Origin: Dehalococcoidia bacterium | GTDB taxonomy: Bacteria > Chloroflexota > Dehalococcoidia > GIF9 > AB-539-J10 | Length of the DNA: 25,801 nt | Assembly (NCBI GenBank): GCA_030621105.1 | Contig: JAUXIH010000005.1 | Coordinates: 1 to 25,801 of the forward strand | Direction of reading: 5' to 3' | Part shown: positions 14,349-23,098 of the stretch, in pieces | Layout: the number at the start of each line of letters is the position of its first letter | How positions within the stretch are numbered: the stretch's first letter is position 1 | The notes under the pieces: generated by a model | Told to the model about the DNA's origin: nothing | The model's database searches: none | The model's input: only the letters and a program-made list of their open reading frames with translations | Made by a program: the position numbers and the translations under genes

Positions 14349-15419
14349 CTATTGAGACTTCGTGCTGAGGACATCTACTATCTCACTGGCAGTCATATCC
14401 ACCGTTAGGAACACAGAAGATTCCGAGCGAGATAAATGAACCTTCGAGAGTAAACCCTCAACATCAGGATCATCCACAATAACCTTACTTGCCATTTGAG
14501 CAACCCACATCATCCGATAGCTGGTCTCTGCTGAATCACTGTTGCTAAACTCCAGACTCACGACGGTATGAACAACATCTTGCTTCCTCATCAAGCTGAG
14601 CGTCAAATACTCGATGTCATGGAATGACAGCAGGCTCAAGCTCTTGGGCCCTAGAGATATCTCGGGAGGAATCTCGCCAGTCACACTATCAGGCACACGC
14701 GTTACTAACTTAATGGGAACATCTCCAAGTTTAGAATACAGGTCACCAACAGTACCGCTGATAGATGGTTGTACTCCCCGTACAACATCAATAACATCGG
14801 TGACAGCAACAGAATCACCAAAAACCACGCGTCCATCAGCAAGAAACACCACGCTGACAGATTCATCCTGAGTGTCGAGCGGAGGAAGATTATATATGGC
14901 GTAGCCATGATAGTCAGTAGTAATAAGCTCCTGCCCCAATTTACTCTCTATGCTGTCTACAAGAACACTCTCGCTTAGATTTCCTTCAGCTACAACACCA
15001 AAATAAGGCATGCTGGCATTCTCTCCAGCCTCCCTACAACTAGCTACTGACTGGGCATCAGCAAACATAATGATATTAGAAAAATCCCTCAGGTCTACCC
15101 CTGTATCGCTTTCGATGCCATCTAAAGCCTCTTCCCAGGTTGGCGGCATATCAGAATTTCCTTCGGCCCAAGCCAGGTAAGCTGCAGTCAAGATATCATC
15201 ATCTATAACTTCAGCTACATTGATGCTTCCCAGTAAATCCGCTTTTTGAGGAATGACAGCAGGAACTGCCACAGGTGGAGGAGGATTCACAGCAGCCTTG
15301 CAACCAGCAAACACTAACAGGCTGCCAAACAAAAACATAATTCCAACAAGTAAGATTGTCTTATGACTATGCCGTCCCACTACCTGACTCACCATACCTT
15401 CTATAATAACAATCTGCAT
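14349..15419 (-). CDS. Secreted lipoprotein of unknown function
   Basis: Up to 356 residues. A basic start (RHSHK) and hydrophobic core (ILLVGIMFLFGSLLVF) end in a lipobox FAGC, so it should be lipid-anchored outside the membrane. A Pro-rich linker (NPPPPVAVPAVIP) follows, then an acidic domain opening with KADLLGSINVAEVIDDD, with beta-alpha character and no catalytic motif that I recognise. The start could be ATG 15419 or ATG 15395 (MVSQVVG); neither has a clear Shine-Dalgarno site, and the second gives a more usual signal peptide. It is a single gene, convergent with the DnaC-like gene (80 bp gap with no convincing terminator). Confidence 0.75.
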   Translation of the reverse strand: MQIVIIEGMVSQVVGRHSHKTILLVGIMFLFGSLLVFAGCKAAVNPPPPVAVPAVIPQKADLLGSINVAEVIDDDILTAAYLAWAEGNSDMPPTWEEALDGIESDTGVDLRDFSNIIMFADAQSVASCREAGENASMPYFGVVAEGNLSESVLVDSIESKLGQELITTDYHGYAIYNLPPLDTQDESVSVVFLADGRVVFGDSVAVTDVIDVVRGVQPSISGTVGDLYSKLGDVPIKLVTRVPDSVTGEIPPEISLGPKSLSLLSFHDIEYLTLSLMRKQDVVHTVVSLEFSNSDSAETSYRMMWVAQMASKVIVDDPDVEGLLSKVHLSRSESSVFLTVDMTASEIVDVLSTKSQ

Positions 15420-15599
15420 GGAACTTGGATAGTGCCATCAGACTGCTAAAACAGCGATGCACGACAAATCATGACAAATGTAGTGCTGAAAATCATGTTG
15501 TTTCATACAGCTAAGCCATGAAAGCCCTTGCCCCAGACGAACAACAATGCGATACTTTTAGAGAAAGCACATGGTAGATAAAAGTCAAAAGGCATGGCA

Positions 15600-15636
15600 G
15601 GATAACCATGAAAATAGCACTGTGTTCTGGTTATCC
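15600..15636. promoter_or_regulatory. 9-bp inverted repeat before the HTH regulator
   Basis: GGATAACCA (15600-15608) and TGGTTATCC (15628-15636) are perfect complements separated by 19 bp. The right arm ends 26 bp before the regulator ATG at 15663. It could be an operator with arms about 28 bp centre to centre, or a leader hairpin. No other gene starts here. Confidence 0.5.
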
Positions 15637-15662
15637 CCCACCAAAGCAACAGGAAATCCACG

Positions 15663-16064
15663 ATGGCCAAGACACAGAGAAAACACTTAAAAGAGATAAT
15701 CGATATATATCTTGTTCAGCATCCAGCAGCTACATTACGAGAAATTGGTGGCTTCCTGGGGACCAGCAAACAAAGGGCACAAGTCTTGCTCAGGAGCACG
15801 GGAAGAGCAACTCGGAGGCAAAAGAAATCTATCTCCCTGCTCACAACATATGAGACCCAGATACTATATCTCCTCGCCTCAGGAGATAGCACAAAAGAAA
15901 TAGCCATAAAATTCGAAGTCAGCGAAGATACCATACAAAACCAGGTCAATGTTATTCTCTCCAAACTTGATGCTAATAACCGTATCCACGCTGTAGTGCT
16001 GGCATTACAGAAAGGACTTCTCTCCCTGAAAGCTATCAAGTCTTCCCCACCCACCCCCGAATAA
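15663..16064 (+). CDS. Double helix-turn-helix regulator with LuxR-type C-terminus
   Basis: 133 residues. The C-terminal half is a LuxR/FixJ-type HTH: LTTYETQILYLLASGDSTKE, IAIKFEVSEDTIQNQVNVIL, LDANNRIHAVVLALQKGLL. The N-terminal half holds a second small HTH-like segment (PAATLREIGGFLGTSKQRAQ), seemingly an AsnC/sigma-4-like helix pair. No receiver or ligand-binding domain is present, so it is not a normal response regulator. The recognition helix has VSEDTIQNQVN where VSxxTVKxHxx is usual. An AGGA lies nine bases before the ATG. The inverted repeat upstream suggests autoregulation, and the unknown gene 182 bp downstream is a possible target. Confidence 0.72.
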   Translation: MAKTQRKHLKEIIDIYLVQHPAATLREIGGFLGTSKQRAQVLLRSTGRATRRQKKSISLLTTYETQILYLLASGDSTKEIAIKFEVSEDTIQNQVNVILSKLDANNRIHAVVLALQKGLLSLKAIKSSPPTPE

Positions 16065-16168
16065 CTATCCTATTTGTACTTCATGCCAAACAGAGTAGAT
16101 AGTAAAATTATGTTCCAAGAAAGATAACTCCATTTCTCCAGCAGGACACGAGAGCTTAATGCTGATTT

Positions 16169-16200
16169 TTGTACGTACAACGTTGAAATTCAATCTCAAC
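16169..16200. promoter_or_regulatory. Palindrome and inverted repeat at a promoter
   Basis: TTGTACGTACAA (16169-16180) is a perfect 12-bp palindrome lying two bases upstream of a -35 box. GTTGA (16182-16186) and TCAAC (16196-16200) form a second inverted repeat over the -35. This placement suits an activator site plus a repressor site. The binding protein is unknown; the HTH regulator next door is a candidate. Confidence 0.45.
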
Positions 16201-16210
16201 GAGGTATACT
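16183..16210 (+). promoter_or_regulatory. Sigma-70-type promoter for the gene at 16246
   Basis: -35 TTGAAA (16183-16188), a 16-bp spacer, and -10 TATACT (16205-16210), each matching consensus at five of six bases. Transcription should begin near 16217, giving a leader of about 30 nt. Confidence 0.6.
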
Positions 16211-16217
16211 CTACATA

Positions 16218-16235
16218 TCCCCGCATAAAGGGGGA
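16218..16235 (+). promoter_or_regulatory. Leader hairpin covering the Shine-Dalgarno
   Basis: TCCCC (16218-16222) can pair with GGGGA (16231-16235). The right arm is the GGGGGAG Shine-Dalgarno for the GTG start at 16246. The stem would begin at about the predicted first transcribed base, so folding could mask translation. Confidence 0.4.
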
Positions 16236-16245
16236 GAAAAGCTAA

Positions 16246-16713
16246 GTGAAACATATACTGGGAATAACAACATCCTACTCCAGTCCAACAAATTATTTAG
16301 ATTGCGAGTTGGATTACCTGCGGCTTGCGTATGCCATCAAGGAAATCCGGAGTCAAGGGGAACAAGCCCAAGGATACATTGTAGTCTTATCCCCAGACAT
16401 GGTGGAGCATGTAAAACAATGGGAAGCACACTACCAATCTAAGGATTGCGTGAAGGTAATTTATGGATCACTATCAATCGGGGATATGGCCAAAATCCAG
16501 GAGGAAAAGGATACAATACATGGTTTAGCCAGCTTCCTTCTAGGCGCCCCGCAGGGCAAGGGCAGCAGTAATTCAGGAATAAATCATCAACAAGGCATCG
16601 CACAGAGAGCTTTAGAAAAAGCAATATACGAGTCAGAGCCGAAAATTAAACAGAGCTCTGACGAGACCACCTTCCCTCTTGGTATCCTCTGGGATTTCTA
16701 TGGAGTGGTATAA
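16246..16713 (+). CDS. Hypothetical protein
   Basis: 155 residues, soluble, no signal peptide or membrane span. It opens with a beta-strand-like HILGITTSY, an acidic helix LDCELDYLRLAYAIKEIR, a second strand GYIVVLSPDM and VKVIYGSLS, giving the look of a small alpha/beta (Rossmann-like) domain, followed by a Gly/Ser/Gln-rich stretch (about 103-120) and an unusual end, LGILWDFYGVV. I recognise no family. The GTG start is supported by GGGGGAG upstream with a nine-base gap. A dedicated promoter with palindromes precedes it, pointing to specific regulation. Confidence 0.6.
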   Translation: MKHILGITTSYSSPTNYLDCELDYLRLAYAIKEIRSQGEQAQGYIVVLSPDMVEHVKQWEAHYQSKDCVKVIYGSLSIGDMAKIQEEKDTIHGLASFLLGAPQGKGSSNSGINHQQGIAQRALEKAIYESEPKIKQSSDETTFPLGILWDFYGVV

Positions 16714-16877
16714 AATCTTATCCCCCACATCACCTGCGCTGGGCCATACAACTTCCGTTCGCATCCGCCGATACCCTGGGTTCCATATCTCACGATATCA
16801 TCATGCAATAAATGCTGGCTGTTGCACCATGGAGGGATGATTGCTACACTATCTCAACGCCAATTCAAAGTTGCATC

Positions 16878-17393
16878 ATGATAGATTTACCGGTGCTTGT
16901 TCTTAACCAAACCCATGAGCCACTCAATCTATGCCGCGTGCGCCGAGCTATGATACTAATTTTCGATGGCAAGGCTGAGGCTCTAGAAAACGGCAGAGGA
17001 GAACTACATTCCATCACTCGAGCTTTCCAGATCCCATCAGTGGTTAGACTAACTTACTTCGTTCATCGTCCGCGGCTACAAAAGAAACTGACCAGATTTG
17101 AAATATTCCAGCGAGACCACTACACCTGCCAATACTGCGGCCATCAAACTAAAGAGCTCACCTTAGACCACGTAATCCCCCGCAAGCAAGGTGGAAAACA
17201 CAGCTGGGATAACATCGTGAGTGCCTGTACTCATTGCAATCACCGTAAGGGAGGTCGGACACCCAATGAAGCGGGAATGAAATTACTACATAAGCCTTCC
17301 CCTCCCCATAACAATGGCATATCCATCCCATACCCACACTTAAATGGCCATGCCGAATGGCAAAAATATTTGCCTCACTCCCACGATAACTGA
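16878..17393 (+). CDS. HNH endonuclease family protein
   Basis: 171 residues from the chosen start. After the family opening LPVLVLNQTHEPLNLCRVRR, an HNH/zinc module follows: CQYCG, LTLDHVIPRKQGG (catalytic DH), WDNIVSACTHCNHRKG (N and the second Cys pair). This is the stand-alone HNH type widely found in bacterial chromosomes; its cellular role is not known and it is not tied here to a restriction or toxin partner. The frame is open from ATG 16812, but the extra 22 residues are not family-like, so ATG 16878 is preferred; neither start has a strong Shine-Dalgarno site. The last 19 bp overlap the 3' end of the PSP1 gene in convergent orientation. Confidence 0.88.
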   Translation: MIDLPVLVLNQTHEPLNLCRVRRAMILIFDGKAEALENGRGELHSITRAFQIPSVVRLTYFVHRPRLQKKLTRFEIFQRDHYTCQYCGHQTKELTLDHVIPRKQGGKHSWDNIVSACTHCNHRKGGRTPNEAGMKLLHKPSPPHNNGISIPYPHLNGHAEWQKYLPHSHDN

Positions 17394-18166
17394 TCAGTAA
17401 GAAATTCTCTGGTTGTCTGATCATCAAGTTCCACCGTCACCACATCTTTCAATAAATTAAGTTTAGTCACAGTAGCCTTGCCTACCGATGTGGAGACTTC
17501 CTGGCCAACATGGGGCATCCTTCTCTTCATCTCGGCATATTGTCCATTTTCATAGCCCAGACAACACAAAAGACGGCCACAAACACCAGTTATCTTCGCT
17601 GGGTTCAAAGCCAAACCTTGCTCCTTAGCCATCTTGATGGACACAGGGGTAAACGTGGTCAGGAAACCCTGACAACATAAGGGATGCCCACACCTGCCCA
17701 CCCCCCCCAGTAACCTGGCTTTATCTCTGGGGCCTACCTGCCGCAGTTCAACCCTACTCTTAAAGCTACGGCACAACTTCCGTACCAATCCACGGAAATC
17801 AACCCTCTCCCGAGCACTAAATAAAATAACTAAATAGCTATGGTCCAGATTGTAATGAGCCGACAGACACTTCATGTTCAAGCCCAACTTAGTAGCCATC
17901 TCCTGACACTTATACAAAGCCTCGTTTTCTCCACTAGGATCAGCCTTATCAAGGTCTTCCTGCTGAGCCAAGCGAACCAAAGAGAACAATGGCTCTGTCT
18001 GACCACTACCCCCTGCATCGCTTTCAGGAATGACAACCTCGGCCAAATCTCTTCCATGCTCCGTGTTCACCACTACACGATCACCAACTTGCAACATCAC
18101 ATCGCCAGGATCACAATAGAACAACTTCCCTCCAAATTGGAAGCGAACTCCAGCTACTTTACTCAT
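17375..18166 (-). CDS. PSP1 domain protein (YaaT/RicT-like)
   Basis: 263 residues. VAGVRFQFGGKLFYCD opens the PSP1 domain. The central region has FRGLVRKLCRSFKSRVELRQVGPRDKARLLGG, and the cysteine signatures GRCGHPLCC and GVCGRLLCCLGYE mark the YaaT/RicT branch. In Bacillus RicT with RicA and RicF binds [4Fe-4S] clusters and helps RNase Y-dependent RNA maturation and phosphorelay control; the cysteines here fit cluster binding. The ATG overlaps the holB stop by eight bases with AAGGAG just upstream, so the two are translationally coupled. holB-yaaT adjacency is common in Gram-positive bacteria. Confidence 0.93.
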   Translation of the reverse strand: MSKVAGVRFQFGGKLFYCDPGDVMLQVGDRVVVNTEHGRDLAEVVIPESDAGGSGQTEPLFSLVRLAQQEDLDKADPSGENEALYKCQEMATKLGLNMKCLSAHYNLDHSYLVILFSARERVDFRGLVRKLCRSFKSRVELRQVGPRDKARLLGGVGRCGHPLCCQGFLTTFTPVSIKMAKEQGLALNPAKITGVCGRLLCCLGYENGQYAEMKRRMPHVGQEVSTSVGKATVTKLNLLKDVVTVELDDQTTREFLTDQLSWE

Positions 18167-19157
18167 GTAATAACTCCTTGCGTGGCATATTAACCATCAG
18201 CCACTCAAACATCAGGCGCAAATTAGCATTGTTAACTAGCCCTTGCTGCATCTTATATAGTTTGCCGATAAATTCCCTGATTTCCACTAAGCTCAACACA
18301 CTTGCTTGAGCTCTTAGCAAATCCTGGTAATCAATATTGGCGATACTCTCCATACCATTCATCTTGGTAAGCAACAAGTCTCGCCACCAACCAAACCAAG
18401 CGTTTACTAGCTCAACTGCAGGCTCATGTTTCTTCTCCAGCTCAGCCGCACGCGCCTGAGCATAATCAAACCTTTCCGCGAAACTGGTATCCAACAGAGA
18501 AGATAACTTGCTTACCACCTGGCATCTCTGCTCCAGCCATTCATCTCCATCTAGAGCAGATAATGCCCAGCCAAGACAACCCTGAGATAGACGAGAAAGC
18601 AGGTCTGCTTTACTCCACTCCACTTGACGTGACTCAATGAGAAACCTGCGCATCTGCTCACGCGGCAGTGGCCGCAACTCCAGCCGCTGACATCGTGAAA
18701 CTACGGTGGGCAACAAATACTGATCATCAGATGCTAATAACAGCCAGGTCAATTTAGGCGGTGGCTCCTCTAATATCTTAAGCAGGGCATTAGCTGCTTC
18801 CACAGACAAGTATTCTGCGCCGTCAATAATAAATACTCTGTGTTTGCCTTCATAGGGGGGAAGATTGGCCAAATGCTGAAGCTCACGAATATCATCAATG
18901 CTGATCGCCCTCCTGACACCAAGTCCTATAGAAATAACATCAGAGTGCTTGCCTTCCCAAATGCGGCGGCACGATGCGCATTGACCACAAGGAGCCCCCT
19001 GCCCATCACAATTCAACGCCTGAGCGAAACTAATGGCGAGAGTTCTTTTACCTACATGTTGTGGCCCCAGCAAGAGATAAGCGTGCGCTATATCCCCCGA
19101 TTTCAAGCTGTAATCCAATAAAGCTAAGATCTTGTCCTGCCCTATGACTTGCCACAT
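18159..19157 (-). CDS. holB: DNA polymerase III delta prime subunit
   Basis: 332 residues, normal length. It is the clamp-loader AAA+ subunit: GQDKILALLDYSL start, HAYLLLGPQHVGKRTLA Walker A region, zinc module C...CGQCASC (about 50-63), IIDGAEYLSVEAANALLKIL (box with degenerate DEAD), LEEPPPKLTWLLLA and VVSRCQRLELRPL (SRC motif carrying the arginine finger). The delta prime subunit opens the sliding clamp ring with delta and tau/gamma. The Walker A ends GKR-T, which resembles active DnaX-like loops more than the degenerate E. coli form. It begins one base after the lysA stop and overlaps PSP1. Confidence 0.95.
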   Translation of the reverse strand: MWQVIGQDKILALLDYSLKSGDIAHAYLLLGPQHVGKRTLAISFAQALNCDGQGAPCGQCASCRRIWEGKHSDVISIGLGVRRAISIDDIRELQHLANLPPYEGKHRVFIIDGAEYLSVEAANALLKILEEPPPKLTWLLLASDDQYLLPTVVSRCQRLELRPLPREQMRRFLIESRQVEWSKADLLSRLSQGCLGWALSALDGDEWLEQRCQVVSKLSSLLDTSFAERFDYAQARAAELEKKHEPAVELVNAWFGWWRDLLLTKMNGMESIANIDYQDLLRAQASVLSLVEIREFIGKLYKMQQGLVNNANLRLMFEWLMVNMPRKELLHE

Positions 19158-19158
19158 A

Positions 19159-20493
19159 CTAATCTATGTCTAAACCCATCAAATCTTGATAGTTTTCTCG
19201 CCGCCGAATCAAATGCGCCTCACCCTGATTCACCATCACTATAGCGGGACGCGGTAGAGCATTATAATTACTGGACATTGCTACACAATAAGCTCCACAG
19301 GCAGGCATAGCAATAATATCGCCAGTTGACACCACGGGAAGTTTAGTATCTCGCACCAAAATATCTCCCGACTCACACAACTTGCCAGCAATAGTAAACT
19401 GACCTACACCTTCATCCAGAATCTTATTAGCTACCACTGCCTCATACTCAGCCTCATACAGCGCAGGGCGAATATTATCTGACATGCCCCCATCAACAGA
19501 GATATACTTCCTTACCCCTGGTATCTCCTTTATGGCTCCGACATGGTACAATGCCACCCCTGCTTGCGCCATGATTCTCCTTCCCGGCTCGATAATCAAC
19601 CTGGGAACCCCTAAGTCCATCTCGGGGAGCAAGCTGAGCAGCTTGCCTGTAATTGCTTGAGCATAGTCATGTATAGAAGGCTCATCTGCTCCTAGGGTAT
19701 AGCGCACAGCAAAACCCCCGCCAGGACTGAATTCGGCAATTTCAAGGCGATAGTTTGCCTTCATTCGATGAGCAAAGTTCAGAACCAACTCTATAGCCCT
19801 TTCGTATGGATTCATCTCAACTATGGGAGAGCCAAGGTGAAAATGAAAACCCAGAAGATTCAGGTTAGATGCCGAAATTGCCTGTTTAACCGCTTGCTCT
19901 GCCTGACTTTCAATCATAGGAAAGCCAAACTTGCTATCCAGCACTCCGGTAGTCGTATAGCGATGCGCATGGGGATCAACTCCTGGTGTAAGACGAAGCA
20001 AGATATCCTGCTTCAAACCTTTGCTCTGAGCCAATTCATTGAGCAGTTCAAGCTCATAGAAGTTATCCACCACAATCCGCCCCACCCCCCAATCCAAAGC
20101 CAAGTTTAACTCCCCCAGCGTCTTATTGTTACCATGGAAGTAGACCTCATCTAAAGGGAAACCCACAGAGTGAGCTATGCTGAGCTCCCCCCCAGAAACA
20201 ACATCAAGTCCCATTTGTTCTTGATGCATAATACGAGCCAGAGCCCTATTCAAAAAAGCCTTGGAAGCATAGATAATCATGGTGTCAGGATAATACTTGC
20301 CAAATTCAGATCTGAACTCGCGACAATTATATCGAATGGTAAACTCATCAAACAGGTAAAGGGGTGTGCCATATTCCCCAACCAGATCAACTACATCACA
20401 GCCACCAATACACAGATGGCCTCGATCATTCACCTCAGAAGTGAAAGGGAAAAGAGATAGCTTGGATACATTATGTAAGTCTCTGTCACTCAT
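19159..20493 (-). CDS. lysA: Diaminopimelate decarboxylase
   Basis: About 444 residues. A PLP-dependent fold-III decarboxylase that makes L-lysine from meso-diaminopimelate. Visible: PLYLFDE, the PLP lysine in IIYASKAF (about K78), HGNNKT, GFHFHLGSP, the phosphate-binding FSPGGGF, EPGRRIMAQAG, VDGGMSDNIRP and the active-site Cys in GKLCESGD (about C373). The frame opens at GTG 20499, but ATG 20493 is better placed, five bases after GAGAGG. It is the first gene of lysA-holB-PSP1. Confidence 0.96.
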   Translation of the reverse strand: MSDRDLHNVSKLSLFPFTSEVNDRGHLCIGGCDVVDLVGEYGTPLYLFDEFTIRYNCREFRSEFGKYYPDTMIIYASKAFLNRALARIMHQEQMGLDVVSGGELSIAHSVGFPLDEVYFHGNNKTLGELNLALDWGVGRIVVDNFYELELLNELAQSKGLKQDILLRLTPGVDPHAHRYTTTGVLDSKFGFPMIESQAEQAVKQAISASNLNLLGFHFHLGSPIVEMNPYERAIELVLNFAHRMKANYRLEIAEFSPGGGFAVRYTLGADEPSIHDYAQAITGKLLSLLPEMDLGVPRLIIEPGRRIMAQAGVALYHVGAIKEIPGVRKYISVDGGMSDNIRPALYEAEYEAVVANKILDEGVGQFTIAGKLCESGDILVRDTKLPVVSTGDIIAMPACGAYCVAMSSNYNALPRPAIVMVNQGEAHLIRRRENYQDLMGLDID

Positions 20494-20726
20494 TATCACC
20501 TCTCGACAATCTTAACAGGTCTTTACCTGCTTGCTACCCGATGCTCTGCTTGGCTAAATTCTGTGGCCGTAGGAACATCATTGGAATATTCCTGAACGAA
20601 CAGGCTGGCTTATGTCTCCGTCATAATCCCAGTCACCCCATGATGTACTTACCAAGTTTAGCACGTCATCCCTACCAGAGCACGAGGAAAACTAACACCA
20701 TGAGAACTGGAAATAAACCTCAGACA

Positions 20727-21419
20727 CTAAGAATATTCCCAGGTGAAGCGTCTCTTATATCTCTTCAATATCTCTATCACTTTCACCCCAAATAGGCCAA
20801 AAAAAACAGCATTCCCTATGGCATGAAAGGTATCAAACCAAAAACTAGCCAGTTGAGCCAGAATAAGGGTGTTAAGAGTAAGAGGATAGGCAAAATAAAG
20901 CCAGAAGTAAACATTAACCAGCAAGCCAAAACCATACGCAGCGATAATGCCAACGCTAACCAAACTTCTGCGACTCAAGTTAAAACGAGATAAATAGGCA
21001 GCAGAATAACCTATCATTCCCCAAGCTAGCATCTGGCCTAGCGTCCATGGCCCCTGCCCCAACAGAAAATTAGAGATAAGAGGGGTCATGGCCCCTACCA
21101 TAAAACCAGCTACCGGGCCAAACACATAGCCAGTACAAAGAATGAGAAAGGTGCAAGGCTGAAAGCTAGGAACAGCAGAAAAAGGTATCCGCAGAGCGAC
21201 AGACATGGCTGTCAGTGTTGACACCAAAGCGATCTCCTTGGAACTCAAGGCAACGGATTCAAACTGAAAGAAAAAGGCTAAAATAATTAAAACAGATAGT
21301 AAAATTGCCAGTACCCCCCAGCTAACCAGAGAGTTGATGACAGGGAAAAACACAGAACAGACAGCAACCCCCACACCAACTAGTAGCACTAGGCTCAGGC
21401 AAATGCGGCTTTTCTTCAC
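20727..21419 (-). CDS. ECF transporter substrate-binding (S) component
   Basis: 230 residues, strongly hydrophobic, about six membrane helices after an extra N-terminal hairpin (about 5-50). The core ALVSTLTAMSVALRIPFSAV, ILCTGYVFGPVAGFMVGAMT and NFLLGQGPWTLGQMLAWG is typical of an S-component subgroup encoded beside DUF4430 proteins and predicted to handle cobalamin or related compounds. It captures the substrate in the membrane and delivers it through EcfT. The GTG start overlaps the EcfA stop by GTGA (21416-21419), so the two are coupled. No terminator is evident downstream. Confidence 0.85.
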   Translation of the reverse strand: MKKSRICLSLVLLVGVGVAVCSVFFPVINSLVSWGVLAILLSVLIILAFFFQFESVALSSKEIALVSTLTAMSVALRIPFSAVPSFQPCTFLILCTGYVFGPVAGFMVGAMTPLISNFLLGQGPWTLGQMLAWGMIGYSAAYLSRFNLSRRSLVSVGIIAAYGFGLLVNVYFWLYFAYPLTLNTLILAQLASFWFDTFHAIGNAVFFGLFGVKVIEILKRYKRRFTWEYS

Positions 21420-23098
21420 GGCAATACCGATAGCATCTCAGCAACAGTTAGAATATCCCCACGAACTCCATTGCCACGAAGCGATTGCGCCAAGCGGTTT
21501 ACCTGTGGTGATAATAGCAGCGCTCGCGACAATACCTCTCTCTTAGTTCCATCTACCACTATTCTCCCCTCGCTGAGTAATATGACCCGGTCTCCATACT
21601 CCACCACCGTTTCCACATCCTGTGTGACTAGAATCACCGTGCCTCCACCATTCCTGTAGTCATCCAAAAATTTCATCAACTGCACCTTTAACCCATACTC
21701 CATTCCCCTAGTAGGTTCATCCAAAACAATCATGCTAGGTCGAGATGCGAGAACAGAAGCTATAGCGACACGTTGCTTTTCACCTCCACTCAACGAATGG
21801 GGATAACACTGCTTGTATGGCATAAGGCCAAACCTATCCAGCACCTGGTCAGTCAGCCGGACAATATCAGTCTTCCCAAAACCAATATTCTTCAGGGTAA
21901 AGGCAATTTCCTCATCGACAGTATCACAAAACAAATACTCGTCCGGATTTTGAAAGACATAGCCAACCTGTCTGGCCAACTTAGCCACAGTTGTCCCCTT
22001 GGTATTGATACCATTCAACACCACATCACCTTTCGTCGGCCGCAGCAAACCATTAAAGTGTTTAACCAGCGTCGTCTTCCCCGAGGCATTTCTGCCCATA
22101 AGAAGCACAAACTCTCCCGGATATACCTGAAGATTCACATTTTTCAAAGCAACAAGATCAGAGGAATATGCATACCACAACCCTTTCACTTCCAATAATG
22201 GCTGATCCTGAACATTCCTATCACGCCGCTTCTCAGATATAACACAGTCTTCTACATTCTTCCCATGCAGGGTTCTGATCACCATAGCTCGCGCTTCTTT
22301 CACCGTCAGTGGAATATCATTAATCTCGATACCCTTATCTCGTAAACCATGCGCCAAAGCAACCAGAGGAGGGATTCCTATGCCTGCCCTTGATAACTTT
22401 TTCTCATCTAATACTGATTGCGGTGAACCATCAGCCACCACCTTTCCCTTATCCAATACCACCACCCTATCAACATATGCCATCACTCTTTCCAGCCTAT
22501 GCTCTACCAACACAACGGTAATTCCCATCTCATCATTCAGCCTCTTCACCAAAGCTAATATCTCTTCTGCCCCCTTGGGGTCCAGCTCAGAAGTGGGCTC
22601 ATCCAGCACCAGAATGCTGGGATAGAGGGCCAGCACCGAGGCTATTGCTACCTTCTGCTTTTCACCGCCGGAAAGCTCATCAACATGCCGATGGCGCAGG
22701 GCAGTAATATTCACCGCATCCAGCACCTCTTCTACCCTCTTAGCCATCATGTCCGGAGAGAAAGAAAGATTTTCCAAGCCGAAGGCTATTTCCCGCTCCA
22801 CATCGAAGGCAATAAGCTGATTCTCAGGATCCTGAAACACCATTCCCACTGAAGTAGCTAACTCTCTCGTGGAATGCTTCATCACATCAAGTCCTGCTAC
22901 CTCCACCCTGCCACTTATCTTCCCTCCATAAAAGTGAGGTATCAATCCATTGAGACAGCGGCACAGGCTGGACTTGCCTCCCCCAGAGAGGCCGGTAATC
23001 AACACAAATTCACCATCATCAATATCGAGGGTTATATCGCACAGGGCCGCTTGAGAACTACCGCCGTAGCGAAACGACAGATCATCAATCCTGATCAA
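21416..23098 (-). CDS. Fused ECF transporter ATPase (EcfA-EcfA')
   Basis: 560 residues with two complete ABC domains joined by a linker of about 55 residues (roughly 250-300). Domain 1: ITGLSGGGKSS (Walker A), VFQDPENQL (Q-loop), LSGGEKQKVAIAS (signature), ILVLDEPTSELDP (Walker B), VLVEHR (H-switch). Domain 2: LMGRNASGKTT, VFQNPDEYLF, LSGGEKQRVAIAS, MIVLDEPTRGMEYG; the usual switch His is replaced in VTQDVE. ATP hydrolysis drives the importer. The start is TTG, supported by GAGGAGG seven bases before it. The start lies inside the end of ecfT. Confidence 0.94.
   Translation of the reverse strand: MIRIDDLSFRYGGSSQAALCDITLDIDDGEFVLITGLSGGGKSSLCRCLNGLIPHFYGGKISGRVEVAGLDVMKHSTRELATSVGMVFQDPENQLIAFDVEREIAFGLENLSFSPDMMAKRVEEVLDAVNITALRHRHVDELSGGEKQKVAIASVLALYPSILVLDEPTSELDPKGAEEILALVKRLNDEMGITVVLVEHRLERVMAYVDRVVVLDKGKVVADGSPQSVLDEKKLSRAGIGIPPLVALAHGLRDKGIEINDIPLTVKEARAMVIRTLHGKNVEDCVISEKRRDRNVQDQPLLEVKGLWYAYSSDLVALKNVNLQVYPGEFVLLMGRNASGKTTLVKHFNGLLRPTKGDVVLNGINTKGTTVAKLARQVGYVFQNPDEYLFCDTVDEEIAFTLKNIGFGKTDIVRLTDQVLDRFGLMPYKQCYPHSLSGGEKQRVAIASVLASRPSMIVLDEPTRGMEYGLKVQLMKFLDDYRNGGGTVILVTQDVETVVEYGDRVILLSEGRIVVDGTKREVLSRALLLSPQVNRLAQSLRGNGVRGDILTVAEMLSVLP

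Noticed and set aside
15608..15853. Plus-strand open frame overlapping the HTH regulator start
   Set aside because: It lies in another frame, has no domain, and lacks a Shine-Dalgarno; the regulator frame shows two HTH segments.
20500..20726. Possible lysine riboswitch or small gene upstream of lysA
   Set aside because: I found no L-box-like core. An 84-codon plus frame (20541-20795) overlaps the S-component gene and lacks a domain, and a minus frame with WGDWDYDGD has no start. Only a short hairpin CAGGT/ACCTG (20516-20529) is clear.
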